Shown here in pieces: positions 46,561-58,124 of a stretch of DNA of 64,000 nucleotides. The DNA lies in NCBI GenBank assembly GCA_963691655.1, contig OY829330.1, forward strand, positions 1,798,001 through 1,862,000, read 5' to 3'. The position numbers and the translations under genes were made by a program. Each line of letters opens with the position of its first letter. The first letter of the stretch is position 1. Source of the stretch: Toxonevra muliebris. Taxonomy: Eukaryota > Arthropoda > Insecta > Diptera > Pallopteridae. Under the pieces are notes generated by a model. It ran no database searches, had not been told where the DNA came from, and saw only the letters and a program-made list of their open reading frames with translations.

Positions 46561-47106
46561 ACATACTTGATTTATTTATAGTGTCCCAAAAATGTTCTTC
46601 TTTGTATCTGAATTGCTAACCATTTTTTGTTGTTGTTTTTGGTATTGTTTAATGTGATATATGTTTTTACTATATAACAATCTCTTAAAATATTATAAGT
46701 AGTTTTTACACACTTTTTAATACATATATATGTGCTATATGAACTTGTAAGCACTTCTTTTTTTGTTTTTTCTGCTAATATATAATGTGATATACTTATG
46801 TTTATACTATATAATAATCACTTAAAATATTATAAGTAATTTTTATATACCTTTCATTACATGTGTGCTATATGAATTTCTGAGCACTTTTTTTGTTTTA
46901 GTTTGATGTGATATATGTATGTATTCTATAGCAATCGCTAAAAAATATTATAAAATTGTTATATACATTTTACAATGTGCTATATTTACTTGTTAAAGAA
47001 ACCAAATAATTAAAAAAAAATTTGGTCCATTTTTTTCCATTTTGGTCCTTTTTGCTTTTGTTTTTGGCTCCAAAAAAAATTTTGGTGTGGCAACCGTGTT
47101 TGTGTA

Positions 47107-47850
47107 TGCAGATAATTCGTTAGATAATGCTGAGGGATGCCGTTACTCATGTCTACTCTCTCTCTCTCTCTCTCTCATTTATTATTTACTTATTTACAAC
47201 TATGACGGCAATGCTTTGTTCAATGAGCGAATTTTAAAAAACTTCCGACGCTAATATTTCAAAATTGGCTTCACCGATTTCAAGTTTGATTTTTGGCTAT
47301 CCTACTCGTCAAGCTCCTTAAATTGATATATAATATGTTAGCGTAGCACTTCTGGATCTTCTGGAATAATGATGTAGTTACACTAATATATGTATTGATT
47401 ATTTCAACAATAAATCAAAACAAAAAAACCGATACTACCGTTTTAAAGATGTGAGAATTGGAGATTATAGCATTTATGCGAAACCTCACTGTATGTAAGG
47501 TACCACGCCCCTTGAACCGATCACTCCCATTTTTCGAACACATTGTTCATTGTGTAAATTTCTTCCTCAGATTTCATCTTTATATGAGATTTCGTGTTGC
47601 AGTTAAAAAAAAATTTTAGAATTATCTAACTGGATCAAAAGTTATAAAATTTTTTCCAAAAATACCCTCTTTTTGACAACTGTGCGGCGTTGTATGTTTA
47701 TAGTTCATTATTAAGTGACAAATTATAAGAAAATAATTTATGTAATATTAAAAATTAAACTTCTACTATGGGCTCAACCATGGTAGAAGTATTTAAAAGG
47801 TAGATGCATTTTTTCAAAACGTAGCCATTTTGAACTTTTGACAATTTTTG
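47107..47850. other. Non-coding DNA with a (TC)n microsatellite
   Basis: A (TC)n run of about ten units lies at 47157-47177. Around 47500 a CCACGCCCCTTGAACCG block resembles dispersed fly repeats. No gene seen. Confidence 0.5.
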
Positions 47851-47864
47851 AACATTTTAGAGAT

Positions 47865-48300
47865 TATTATTATTATTTGAAGGAAGGACGACTCGAAAGT
47901 CAAGCACTGCGACCTATAAGATCTTTTGTACCAAAGCCCCAAGAAAGAAAGGAAGGGAGAAAGAAAGATAGATAAGAAACATACCCAAGCAGAGAATCGA
48001 ACTCGGGTCTCCAGAAACAAGAGTCTGGCACTCTGCCACTAGACCGCAGTGGCGATGGTAGGACCTACAGTTTAACGCCGATTCCGAACGGCTATGTGGC
48101 AATTTTTTATCAGCTCGGTGGTCTTGCCATTACCAACCAAGGTGTGTACTTGTACACATTCTTATAATTCTCATCCACTTCATATCGATAGTGAATATAA
48201 GAAGTTTATGAGAATTAACCACCAGACCAAGACGGGAATCGAACCCGCAACCTTCTGGTTGAAAGTCTAGTGCACTATCCAATAGACTATCGAGGACGTC
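47865..48300 (-). mobile_element. Two-headed tRNA-derived SINE with 14-bp target duplication
   Basis: The flanks AACATTTTAGAGAT (47851-47864 and 48301-48314) are identical. On the minus strand the unit begins with a tRNA-Glu-like head (A-box region near 48290, anticodon-loop-like CTTTCAA, B box GGGTTCGATTCCC), then a body of about 170 bp. A second, different tRNA-like head follows (TAGTGGCAGAGTGCC and GAGTTCGATTC, about 48050-47992), then a pyrimidine-rich part and an AAT-repeat tail at 47865-47880. One duplication encloses both, so they moved together. The first part matches the SINE at 61.06-62.1 kb. Confidence 0.85.
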
Positions 48301-48314
48301 AACATTTTAGAGAT

Positions 48315-49234
48315 GCATTTTGTGAAATGGGCTCAAACTGAAATTTAGTAGTAGTTGTTTAAAACTACTTTTTATGACTAAATATAATAAATAATAAGTT
48401 TTATTTGTATTATTTGTAATAAATACAATATAAACAATAATACATAAATTGGTTATTTTTATAAGCTAATATTATTCAGTAACTCGAACGTGTTAAAAAA
48501 GTTAATATATAATATAAAAGTATTCAGCAATTCTCTTTATGTAAATGCAAAACTGTTTTGAAGTTTGTTGGAATTTATATTTTAAATTTAATCTATATTC
48601 TATAAATATAAATTAAATTTAATTAATTTAAATTAAAATATAAATTAAATTTAAAATATCTTTTATTTTCATATAAATTGTCTGTTAATAACACTGTGCT
48701 AGTCATAAAATGTAGCAAACGGGAGGCATATCATTTTAAACTAATTCGGGGTCAAGAAATTCATTTGTGATAGCCGTTTTTTTAGTATCAGCAGCGTTTA
48801 TTACAAAATTTTTTTTTGAAGTTTTCAATCTGACATTTATTTGCAGAAAAAAAAAATAATTTTAGACATACAAAATTCGTCAAAAAGTGGAAAATTTGTA
48901 TGGTAGGTATCCTTATTCTACATCGAAATAACTTAAAACAAAGAAATAAAATTTTGGTGTGCTGTGTTTTTTTATTTGATTAAAATAAAACTGTTTTAAA
49001 AGAAAAAATAGTTTTTGCATTGATGTTTAAAAAAATTCTAAAGTATCTAAATTATGACTTTTCCATGGAAATGCTTAAAATTTTTGTTATAAAATTTTCT
49101 ATGAGATAAAAAGGCTAACTTTTTGTCACCCATATATTTATTTTGAGATAAAGGGCTTTAAAGTTGAGATTTGTTAGAAAAAAAAAGAAAAAAAAGTGAT
49201 TTTTCTTAATTCGATCATAACAGCAATATCGATA
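48315..49234. other. Non-coding AT-rich DNA
   Basis: AT-only near-palindromic stretch at 48585-48660. The segment 48713-48756 (AGCAAACGGGAGGCATATC and following) matches 60370-60412 in reverse complement. No gene seen. Confidence 0.5.
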
Positions 49235-49327
49235 GGCGTTTTTCCTTATTAGCTCTGAGCAGAGCAAACGTAATTGTGTTTCTTTTTGTGATCAAAAATA
49301 GTTTGACAGAACACACAAAAATTTGAA

Positions 49328-49644
49328 ATGGCGGGCAACTGCAATGAAAATAAATCGGATGGTAAATATATTTAGTAAATAAATAGTTTTCATATCAAAT
49401 AAAATGTATTTACTCTATTTCAGGTTTTAAATGGTCTAGAAATGATACACTGCTGCTTATTTCTTTAATTAAGGAAAAATATACTCAGCATCAAATGGGG
49501 GTGAAGAAATTTGCGTTCCAAGATATTGCGAAGGAAAGCAACACCAAGACAGGAGCAAACTTATCGTTTGAGCAAATTGATACAAAATGGAAAGGACTGA
49601 AACTTTTTGAGAAATTGGTGTACAAAATGTTATCCAATGATTGA
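49328..49644 (+). CDS. Myb/SANT-like accessory protein of Harbinger
   Basis: Exon 1 is 49328-49361, intron 49362-49423 (62 bp, GTAAAT...TTTCAG), exon 2 is 49424-49644; the joined frame is 84 residues with no stop. After a short acidic and Asn-rich lead it has KWSRNDTLLLISLIKE, then FAFQDIAKES and QIDTKWKGLKLFE, the three helices with conserved Trp of a trihelix/SANT DNA-binding domain. In PIF/Harbinger elements such a protein binds the ends and helps the transposase into the nucleus. It is shorter than the usual 200 or more residues, so probably C-terminally truncated. Confidence 0.65.
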
Positions 49645-51125
49645 TTAAACTATGATAAAAAACTAATATTAATGTATATGTAAATATGTGATATATTTAA
49701 AAAAAAGTACAAATTTTTGCAATCAAGAATTCATTATTCAGTGTTGAATTCGTTTTCATCCTCGTCCTCTATTTCGTTTGCCACGTACTCTTCGGCAAAG
49801 TCTTGATTCTATAGGCATATGTTGTGTAATATACAAGAAGTAATTATGTATTTTACAATTGCAACTGGCCTCAGACAATCAATATAAAATAAACGCCAAA
49901 ATCTGCCTTTGAGCAAACCAAATGCACGTTCTTTAACAAATCGGCACTTGGAATGAACCGTGTTAAAAACTTTTTGCTCGTCTCTGAGGTGACCATTATT
50001 TCTAAATGGAGCTATCAGCCATGGTTTAAGTGGATATGCAGAATCACCGAACAAATGTTGTTCTGCAGTGATACTGACCTAAAATATAATTAAAGAATGT
50101 GAATTATATGTATTATAAGATAAGGACGGAGAATATACATAATGAATAACTTGTCTCAAACATTCTTGATTTCCTAAATACCACAAGGTTATCATAAGCT
50201 GTTTTTTCGTTTGTAATGGATTTCGTCCTGATCCATGTTCTTGAGCCAGGTGAGAATTTATGTCTTTTCGATTCAAGGACATCTGGATTCAACCGAAAGT
50301 GCACTCAGAAAAAAATCACAACGAATCTATATGAAAATCATATTATTCCAATAGGATTTCCTATTACAATTGGTCAATTGTATTACCCTATAATTTTAAT
50401 AGTTTTTTGACTATCATTTTTATGCTGTGTGATACCATAAATTTAATATTATTATGATATTTATTTAATAGGACACTCATACCATTTTAATGGTGTATAA
50501 TCCCATTAATCTAATAGTAATTATCTTATTGTTTTAATAGTATATAATTATTGTATGCCCTATAAAATTATTAAAAATAAAAATCTTCTTAAGCTGAGAA
50601 TTTTTTAATTTATTCATCTGTAATAAATATTATTCATTAGCATATTTCATTAATAATAAGTATTGTTTCATTTACATACATATGCACAATCATTATAAAA
50701 TAAATATAAATAAATGAATTTAGAATAAATTTACTTTCATAAATGGAATCCAATATATGTTTTTTTAATTAATAAGTTAAAATAATGTGTAATGTTTTAT
50801 AGAAGGAAAATAAATTGGTCGTAAAGAAAAGGCATTTTATAAATACTTTCGTTGAAATAAAGTTATTAGGCTTCAAAAATGTTGCATTTTAGACGACATG
50901 AGAATCATTGTTTTTGTTCTCCATTCCTTTTTTTATGAGATTTAATAATTTGTTTACGTTGCAATTTGATTTAGCATTAAAATTATAAAACATTTTCTCT
51001 AAAAATTATACACATTAACTCCCTCTTTTGGGTATTTAAAGTTTATTACATGAAATATTTTAAAAGTTATGTCCAAACATTCAATGAAAGACTTAAATTT
51101 GTAAAAAATACCGTCGTAAAATGTA

Positions 51126-53243
51126 TTATAAATATTTTAAAGAAGATTTATCCTCTCCAATCGCAACTACAAGGGGTTGGAGAGTTAAATTTTTGGCAAA
51201 ATATTTTTCTCTCAATACCGCAACTTTTGATTGAAAGGCAAAGATTGATATAGCGTGCAGTATACAAAACTCCTGTGCGTCGGCTATAGTGGGCTTCCAT
51301 TTGAGCTTTTTCCCATCTTTCGTTTGAAGTGGAATTATTGGTGGTTCAAGGATTGAATGCAGTAATAAAACAAAAATACAATCACGGGAACCTATATATA
51401 AGAAAATTGTAATATATGCAAGTATATCCTAAAAAACAAAAATGTTACCATCAGTCAAAACGTTATCCAATTTTTTGAGTAGATTTAAAAATGCTTTATC
51501 TTTTATTTTGTGTTTGCGATATTTGTAAAATATTTGTACAAAAAATGGCCAAAGTTCTAAAAGTTTAGATGGATTGTCTTCATAAAGAATGTTGTAATCG
51601 ATATCAACCTAACAAATGTCAAAAAAGAAATTATGTGTATTGAACTATGTAATATTGATAAACTATTCTGAAGTATGCTTACCAATTTGTAACCCAAGGT
51701 GTGTTTAAAAAGAGGCCATTCTGCTAAAATATTTTTTGAATTACTTTTAATGCAGTTTTGCCGCATATTAATGAAAAGTTTCCAGTTTTTTTCAACTTCT
51801 GTCCAGGGCTCATTATTATATTTCAACCAAGAAACGACTTCTAATTCTTCTTCTTGGACCACAAATGGTTTTTCTTTAATCATTAGAAAAATAAATAAAT
51901 GAGAAATTTTGCATAGTGTATCCATGTTTTAGCTAGCCAAATTGTAGGGAAGAGATCTCATTGATATAACTAAATAAACTAAACCTTTTAACAAAACAAA
52001 GTAACACTCGACGTAGAATGATAGAATTTCGCAGTATACATAGCTAGTCAAAATATGGATAACCAGAATGATCTCTAAAAAAAAAAACAAACCTTGCTCT
52101 TCATCAAAATGCAGCGCTTTCCTGCGCTTTTTAAATTTTATGCGTGCAGTGGTCCAGTAGGGTTACGCCCAGATCCCCTTTTAATGATATACAACTTCTA
52201 GAAAAATAAATGCTGTAAAAGTTTTGGAAAGAATTAGGGGCTCTTTTTCTGAAGGAAAGATGTGTATAATAGCATTGGCCGCTGCTTCAATGTCACTCAT
52301 TGACATTTCTTTGTTGCTGCTATTAATGATTGAACTTAAAATTTCTCGATGAATGTCATCAAAAGAACCCTCTTTCTCATAAAATTTCAGAACGTTAGCG
52401 CCCAAATCACAAGATTGTAATAACTTCATTAAGGGAAAGTTCTCCATTATAGGGTAATTAGAGCAAATTGAAGCACTGCTCTCCGGCGAAAACGATTTAC
52501 AATTTGATTCAATCCAGTCCCTGCAGGTGGTCGTGACGGAAAGTGTGCTGCCCTATATTTCGAATAAGAATTAATAACCATTTCAGGAAATATCTAGTAT
52601 ACATATAAGTTTTAAGGCATTTTTGTGTAGTGCACGAAATAATCTTTGAATGCATTTAAATATTTTTTGCTATATAGAGATGTGATGACCCGTAATGAGC
52701 ACACATTACATGTGGACACAACTTAAAATTCAAAAGCACTTAATTCAAACGCTTTAAAACTTATTCGTATACCATATAAACAATATACTCACTCCCTTTC
52801 TCCATAAGTTCAATTGGTGTTTAAACTTCGAGCGTATTCCCAAAAGAGGACCCGGAAACAATTCATTAATTTCGCACTCAGTAGCCACTTCCAAGGAATG
52901 CATGTCAAAGCCATTATCTATTGTAATATAAATCAGTGAAATTCCAAATTAGTGAATTGGGCACTGGGAATGACTTCCCTTTTCCAAGTTTTAAAGAATA
53001 TTTAATTTTAAATTTATTTTAGAAAGTACATAAATGCAAAGAATAACTATAAGTTTAAGTACAATTTTCGAAACATTTTAATAATAATACAGAAAAAGTT
53101 CTGCATTATAATTTAAACACAAGTTGGTTGCTCACAAAATCACATTTTATACTTTAAAAACCAATAAATTTCTTACCAACAATGCGATTATATATTTCCA
53201 CTTCAAATCCGAAATTGTTGCAAATTTATTCTTTTAATTCCAT
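51126..53243 (-). CDS. Multi-exon gene of an uncharacterised family
   Basis: I do not know a function or name. Exon model, minus strand: 53243-53177, 52917-52793, 52552 to about 52199, about 52150-52094, 51873-51683, 51608-51449, 51391-51126. All clear junctions are GT-AG and phases agree (exons 5-7 join perfectly in frame). Landmarks in order: EINELFPGPLLGIRSKF, ANAIIHIFPSEKE, an RKKR-like basic patch (KFKKRRK), LAEWPLFKHTLGYKL, LLELWPFF, SRDCIFVLLLHSILEPP and LTLQPLVVAIGEDKS before the stop. This order resembles a multicopy animal protein family of unknown role that I recall only as a pattern. Defects: the first ATG meets TAA at codon 6, and the frame between exons 3 and 4 is shifted near 52195-52145, next to a duplication edge. 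Confidence 0.6.
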
Positions 53244-55203
53244 AATTTAATTGCCAAAAACACAACACGCAATTGAAATTGATCAACATCAAATAACTGT
53301 TTTTTCGTTCTTGCGAATGCGTAGAAGCTAGTACATGTAAACAGTGATGCATACTTTTAAGAAAAATGCGTTTTCCCCTTAGATCATTTAAAAATGTTAA
53401 AAGAAACAAAATTTTAAAAATTTATATGTGATTGTCAAGTGTTTCATGCCATTTTATACAGACAGACTTTTTTAATAATCACTCCGTATAAATCTATTAT
53501 AGTTAGAACCTGGTTTTATAGGACTATAATTGAGGAATAAATTGAGTGCACTTTTAATTTACAGTTGGTTTTGACTAAAATGTATTTTATTTTGTGATTA
53601 TAACTACGGGCCAATAGTTTAAGTTACTTATAATGTAGAATATATACCCAACCTGAAATTAAAGGGTATTTAGCGCAGTGGTCCAGTAGGGTTACGCCCA
53701 GATCCCCTTTTAATGATATACAACTTCTAGAAAAATAAATGCTGTAAAAGTTTTGGAAAGAATTAGGGGCTCTTTTTCTGAAGGAAAGATGTGTATAATA
53801 GCATTGGCCGCTGCTTCAATGTCACTCATTGACATTTCTTTGTTGCTGCTATTAATGATTGAACTTAAAATTTCTCGATGAATGTCATCAAAAGAACCCT
53901 CTTTCTCATAAAATTTCAGAACGTTAGCGCCCAAATCACAAGATTGTAATAACTTCATTAAGGGAAAGTTCTCCATTATAGGGTAATTAGAGCAAATTGA
54001 AGCACTGCTCTCCGGCGAAAACGATTTACAATTTGATTCAATCCAGTCCCTGCAGGTGGTCGTGACGGAAAGTGTGCTGCCCTATATTTCGAATAAGAAT
54101 TAATAACCATTTCAGGAAATATCTAGTATACATATAAGTTTTAAGGCATTTTTGTGTAGTGCACGAAATAATCTTTGAATGCATTTAAATATTTTTTGCT
54201 ATATAGAGATGTGATGACCCGTAATGAGCACACATTACATGTGGACACAACTTAAAATTCAAAAGCACTTAATTCAAACGCTTTAAAACTTATTCGTATA
54301 CCATATAAACAATATACTCACTCCCTTTCTCCATAAGTTCAATTGGTGTTTAAACTTCGAGCGTATTCCCAAAAGAGGACCCGGAAACAATTCATTAATT
54401 TCGCACTCAGTAGCCACTTCCAAGGAATGCATGTCAAAGCCATTATCTATTGTAATATAAATCAGTGAAATTCCAAATTAGTGAATTGGGCACTGGGAAT
54501 GACTTCCCTTTTCCAAGTTTTAAAGAATATTTAATTTTAAATTTATTTTAGAAAGTACATAAATGCAAAGAATAACTATAAGTTTAAGTACAATTTTCGA
54601 AACATTTTAATAATAATACAGAAAAAGTTCTGCATTATAATTTAAACACAAGTTGGTTGCTCACAAAATCACATTTTATACTTTAAAAACCAATAAATTT
54701 CTTACCAACAATGCGATTATATATTTCCACTTCAAATCCGAAATTGTTGCAAATTTATTCTTTTAATTCCATAATTTAATTGCCAAAAACACAACACGCA
54801 ATTGAAATTGATCAACATCAAATAACTGTTTTTTCGTTCTTGCGAATGCGTAGAAGCTAGTACATGTAAACAGTGATGCATACTTTTAAGAAAAATGCGT
54901 TTTCCCCTTAGATCATTTAAAAATGTTAAAAGAAACAAAATTTTAAAAATTTATATGTGATTGTCAAGTGTTTCATGCCATTTTATACAGACAGACTTTT
55001 TTAATAATCACTCCGTATAAATCTATTATAGTTAGAACCTGGTTTTATAGGACTATAATTGAGGAATAAATTGAGTGCACTTTTAATTTATAGTTGGTTT
55101 TGACTAAAATGTATTTTATTTTGTGATTATAACTACGGGCCAATAGTTTAAGTTACTTATAATGTAGAATATATACCCAACCTGAAATTAAAGGGTATTT
55201 AGC
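52146..55203. repeat. Tandem duplication, two 1,529-bp units
   Basis: Units 52146-53674 and 53675-55203. The only difference I see is C at 53562 versus T at 55091. Each holds exons 1-3 of the unnamed gene and its upstream DNA. The left edge cuts through exon 4, so the right unit has no downstream exons. The frames at 53710-53976 and 54732-54938 are copies of those at 52181-52447 and 53203-53409. Confidence 0.95.
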
Positions 55204-56300
55204 GAATATTAAAAAGTAAATGTCATATACAGGATAACATTTTTAACTTGAAACTTGGGTATTTTTTTAACCTGAAACTTTCAAATAGCTCAAGCAATAA
55301 GCACCATATGAAAAGAATGTCCATAATCATTGTTCATTGAGCTGAATCCGAGGAGATCTTGTCACAATCAATTTCTTCTGGAATGTAAATATCCCCTTTC
55401 GAAAAATAGTCCCTTATACTATCAGTTTACAATAAAAATCGACTATGTATAAGTACGAAATTTTGCAGTTAATTTGCTGGCAGTAATATTGCCGGTTTTG
55501 TTTAAACAGTTTTTTTTTTTTTTAATTTAATAGAAAAAACAGTTTTTTCCGTTTTATTTTTCAAGAAAATTTGGTGGAAAAAGCATAAGTTGGCATCACT
55601 TTTGTCAAACACAAACAGCATGAATGTCCCGTTAGACTGAATATTTGTGCGTGGCGCGTTTGTTCGTTTAAAATATTGACGAGTATTTGTATCTTACTCG
55701 TTAATCGGTTCTAAAGAGCTTTACTTTACAAACAAGTGTTCAAATATACTTGGTATTGTTGAGTACTTTAAACACTTGCAACGCATCGTCTTCCATACAT
55801 TTCATAAAATACTAATTCAAATCAAATATTTTAACACAACTCTTTTAATAATTTCCTATCATGAATTCTATAAACCCAAAATGGGGAATTAATGTACTCA
55901 TAAATTTTACCATATCAAATCTTGACTAGACTGCAAAGTATACTTATGATAATATAAAAAATCCGAAGAAAACAAACATTATGTTGTATCAATTCAGACA
56001 ACTTTATGTCTTCATTACACCTTGATTAACCATCTTAAAATTTCACATATTATTAAGAGTATATAGTAGACAAAAAACATTCTTTTTTGTGCATTCCATT
56101 CATAACTTTGATGACCCATCAATTCATTTATATCTGTTAAAAAATAGGGATAAAATATTTTTAAAAAAATCTTTAAATTTAATATTCTAAGTTTTCTTTG
56201 AATGTTTATTTTAAGGAATCGTTAATAGTTAAAAAAAAAAACTGTTGAGTTTTGTAAAAGTCAAAATCAAACTGAAAATTATATTAATTGCCAATGAAAT
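55204..56300. other. Non-coding right arm of the CACTCAG element
   Basis: AT-rich with no coding signal that I can support. Presumably holds upstream control DNA for the minus-strand gene. Confidence 0.45.
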
Positions 56301-56856
56301 AACCTACATATAAATAAAAATAAAAAATTTTGCATTGCTAAAGTAGATTTGGATTTGTTTACTTATTTTGTGGTATAGTTGTAGCCATATTATCGTATAT
56401 CTTATTAATTTCATAATACAGTCCTATTAATTTCATGCTTTTATACAATTAATTTAATGGTATTAAAAGCAATGGGACATTTTTCGAGATTAATGGGATG
56501 TTTTTTTCTGAGTGTGTTGTTTAAAGGTTTTACTGGAAAATCTTGAAACCACCTCTTCGGCATAATTTTTATTTTTTTTCAATCTCGTTTGGAAGTCTTC
56601 ATCTTCATATTCACTGTCATCATAAAATGTATGGAATGCCTCCCTTAGAATAATTAATTTATCCATTTTGCACAAAAAAAAATCAAAAGCGATTGAAAAA
56701 ACTTTATTAAAAAATAAACTAAATTATAAACAGCTGTTATCTGACAGTTCGTGCTCTATGCGTTTTAAAATTGAATCAGAAATGTCAGAGCGTGCTCGAT
56801 GTGCACGTACTTTATTCTACTCTACTCCGTGGTCTGAGCTAAAAAAGAAAAACGTC

Positions 56857-57540
56857 TAATGGAACTTTTTATACCTTAAATCCTTTTTATACCTGACACT
56901 CATCTAAAATATACAAAAATTTTAAATTCATTGGCTGAAAATTAAAGTTTCGACAGGTATTTATGTGAAGTATGTGCTCTCGACAGTGCGCTTCTTTTAA
57001 TTTTGCCATTTACATGGAAAATTGGGGCCAATCGAAAAAAATCATTAGGATATTCGTATTCAACGGAAAATTTTAATATAGAAAATGTTGTCGTCATTCA
57101 TTGTGGTGAAAGTTTCTGTAAATTTGTAGAGTAGTGTAAGTAGATCAAATCGAAAACTACACTATTCGACAAAAAATAATTTTTTTCAAAAATAACAAGG
57201 TTCTGAAAGTAGATTCTGATAGAACTCGGGAAAAAAATTATACGGGTTCTGAGTTTTAAATGTTTACATCAAATTTTTTTTGTACGTGGGCTTAAAGTTT
57301 GCCCATTTCTAATAGATTAAGTATAATAAACCATAAGACAGCTTGTTAGTTTTGCATCAGAGCTTGTTTGTATGCGCGGAGAGTTATAGCAGAATTTTCC
57401 GTAGAATATTTTCCTCCAAGCTATTAGCCCTATGGTGCCCACCAATATGGGTCATTTTTTTGCCTTTTTCTAATGTTTCCTAAAACCAAGGTTACAGATA
57501 TTTGTTGCTCAGTGACCTATAATAAAATTTTATCACAGCA
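56857..57540. other. Non-coding DNA
   Basis: No gene or clear repeat seen. Confidence 0.5.
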
Positions 57541-58124
57541 GTGGAGAGAGTACGCCGCCCTTGGGGCCTTTTCCATTCACGCCACAAGGCCCAGATTGAC
57601 CACAATCAGCTTGAACCATCATAAGTGTGTGTGACCGCATTGAGCGAATCCAGTTAACAAAAACCAGATCCACTTCATGCTGACCTGCTGCATTCCGCAT
57701 ACCGTCAAAAGTCGCGCTGACAAAAGCTCCCTCAATATCAACAAAAATACCAATGGTGTATTATTTTTTGTTGAGGTCCCGCTCAACAGTATAGTTGTTG
57801 GTATAGTTGTCCTTTCCAATTTTTAGAATGAAAACAGCTTTTACCAATCTCCACTGTTGAGGTATGTGAGCGAGAGCCAAACTGGAGATTAAAATCTTCT
57901 TCAAAACCGGAAGCAATTACACCATACCCTCTTTCAGAGCAACTGGTAGTATACCATCTGGACCCGGCGATTTGAAGCTTTCAATGGAAGCAATAGCAAA
58001 CCTAATCGTATCTTCATTCGCTACTGTTGGGATGTTGAACAACAGAGACCTGATTGCCCGGATAGTGAGATTCCAGCATTAAGCTGAACATCTCACTTTT
58101 TGATTCCGTGAAAGTGCCATCAGA

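Larger units (their letters stand above)
45282..47098. mobile_element. hAT element with exact 8-bp duplication and foreign cargo
   Basis: The flanks TTTGTGTA (45274-45281) and TTTGTGTA (47099-47106) are identical. Ends are CACGGTTGCCAC and GTGGCAACCGTG, a perfect 12-bp inverted repeat. Subterminal GGTCCTTTT repeats lie at both ends. Instead of a transposase the 1,817-bp element contains an inverted-repeat segment (45561-45939) and a Ty1/copia pol fragment (about 46000-46560). Confidence 0.9.
50302..56514. mobile_element. CACTCAG-ended element (CACTA-like) carrying an unnamed gene
   Basis: The left end CACTCAGAAAAAAA is repeated exactly in reverse complement at the right end (14 bp). Both sides are flanked by TG. 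ATCCCATTAATCT recurs near both ends in the same sense relative to the end, as subterminal repeats do. Removing the element and one TG restores an uninterrupted K-Q-H-F-R coding join in the Harbinger transposase. A 2-bp duplication and CACT ends are compatible with the EnSpm/CACTA group. No transposase of that group is recognisable inside; the only coding signal is the multi-exon gene on the minus strand. Confidence 0.75.
49809..56675 (-). pseudogene. Harbinger (HARBI1-like) transposase, split and deleted
   Basis: N-terminal part 56675-56515 (MCKMDKLIILREAFHTF, ending SKTFKQH) and C-terminal part 50301-49809 belong together. The reading continues HFRLNPDVLES, then, one frame over, LNRKDINSHLAQEHG and LMITLWYLGNQ. 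After an internal deletion or intron come GDSAYPLKPWL and KERAFGLLKGRF, which hold the second Asp and the Glu of the DDE site. The first catalytic Asp region (about 120-150 residues) is missing. There is a frame change near 50270, and an in-frame stop after ILHNICL with acidic coding-like sequence beyond (NEIEDEDENEFNTE). Confidence 0.8.
49235..56856. mobile_element. PIF/Harbinger element, split by a 6.2-kb insertion
   Basis: Ends are GGCGTTTTTCCTTATTAGCTC at the left and, in reverse complement, GACGTTTTTCTTTTTTAGCTC at the right, each flanked by TA. Inside are the two genes expected of Harbinger, a Myb/SANT-like protein (plus strand) and a DDE transposase (minus strand). Without the insertion the element would be about 1.4 kb, so it was already a deletion derivative. 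Confidence 0.8.

Noticed and set aside
47990..48300. Two possible tRNA genes on the minus strand
   Set aside because: Both have good B boxes but the acceptor stems do not close, and they are enclosed with a shared body in one 14-bp target duplication, so they are SINE heads.
53203..53409. 68-codon frame, repeated at 54732-54938
   Set aside because: It overlaps exon 1 of the unnamed gene in another frame; the second copy is the tandem duplication.
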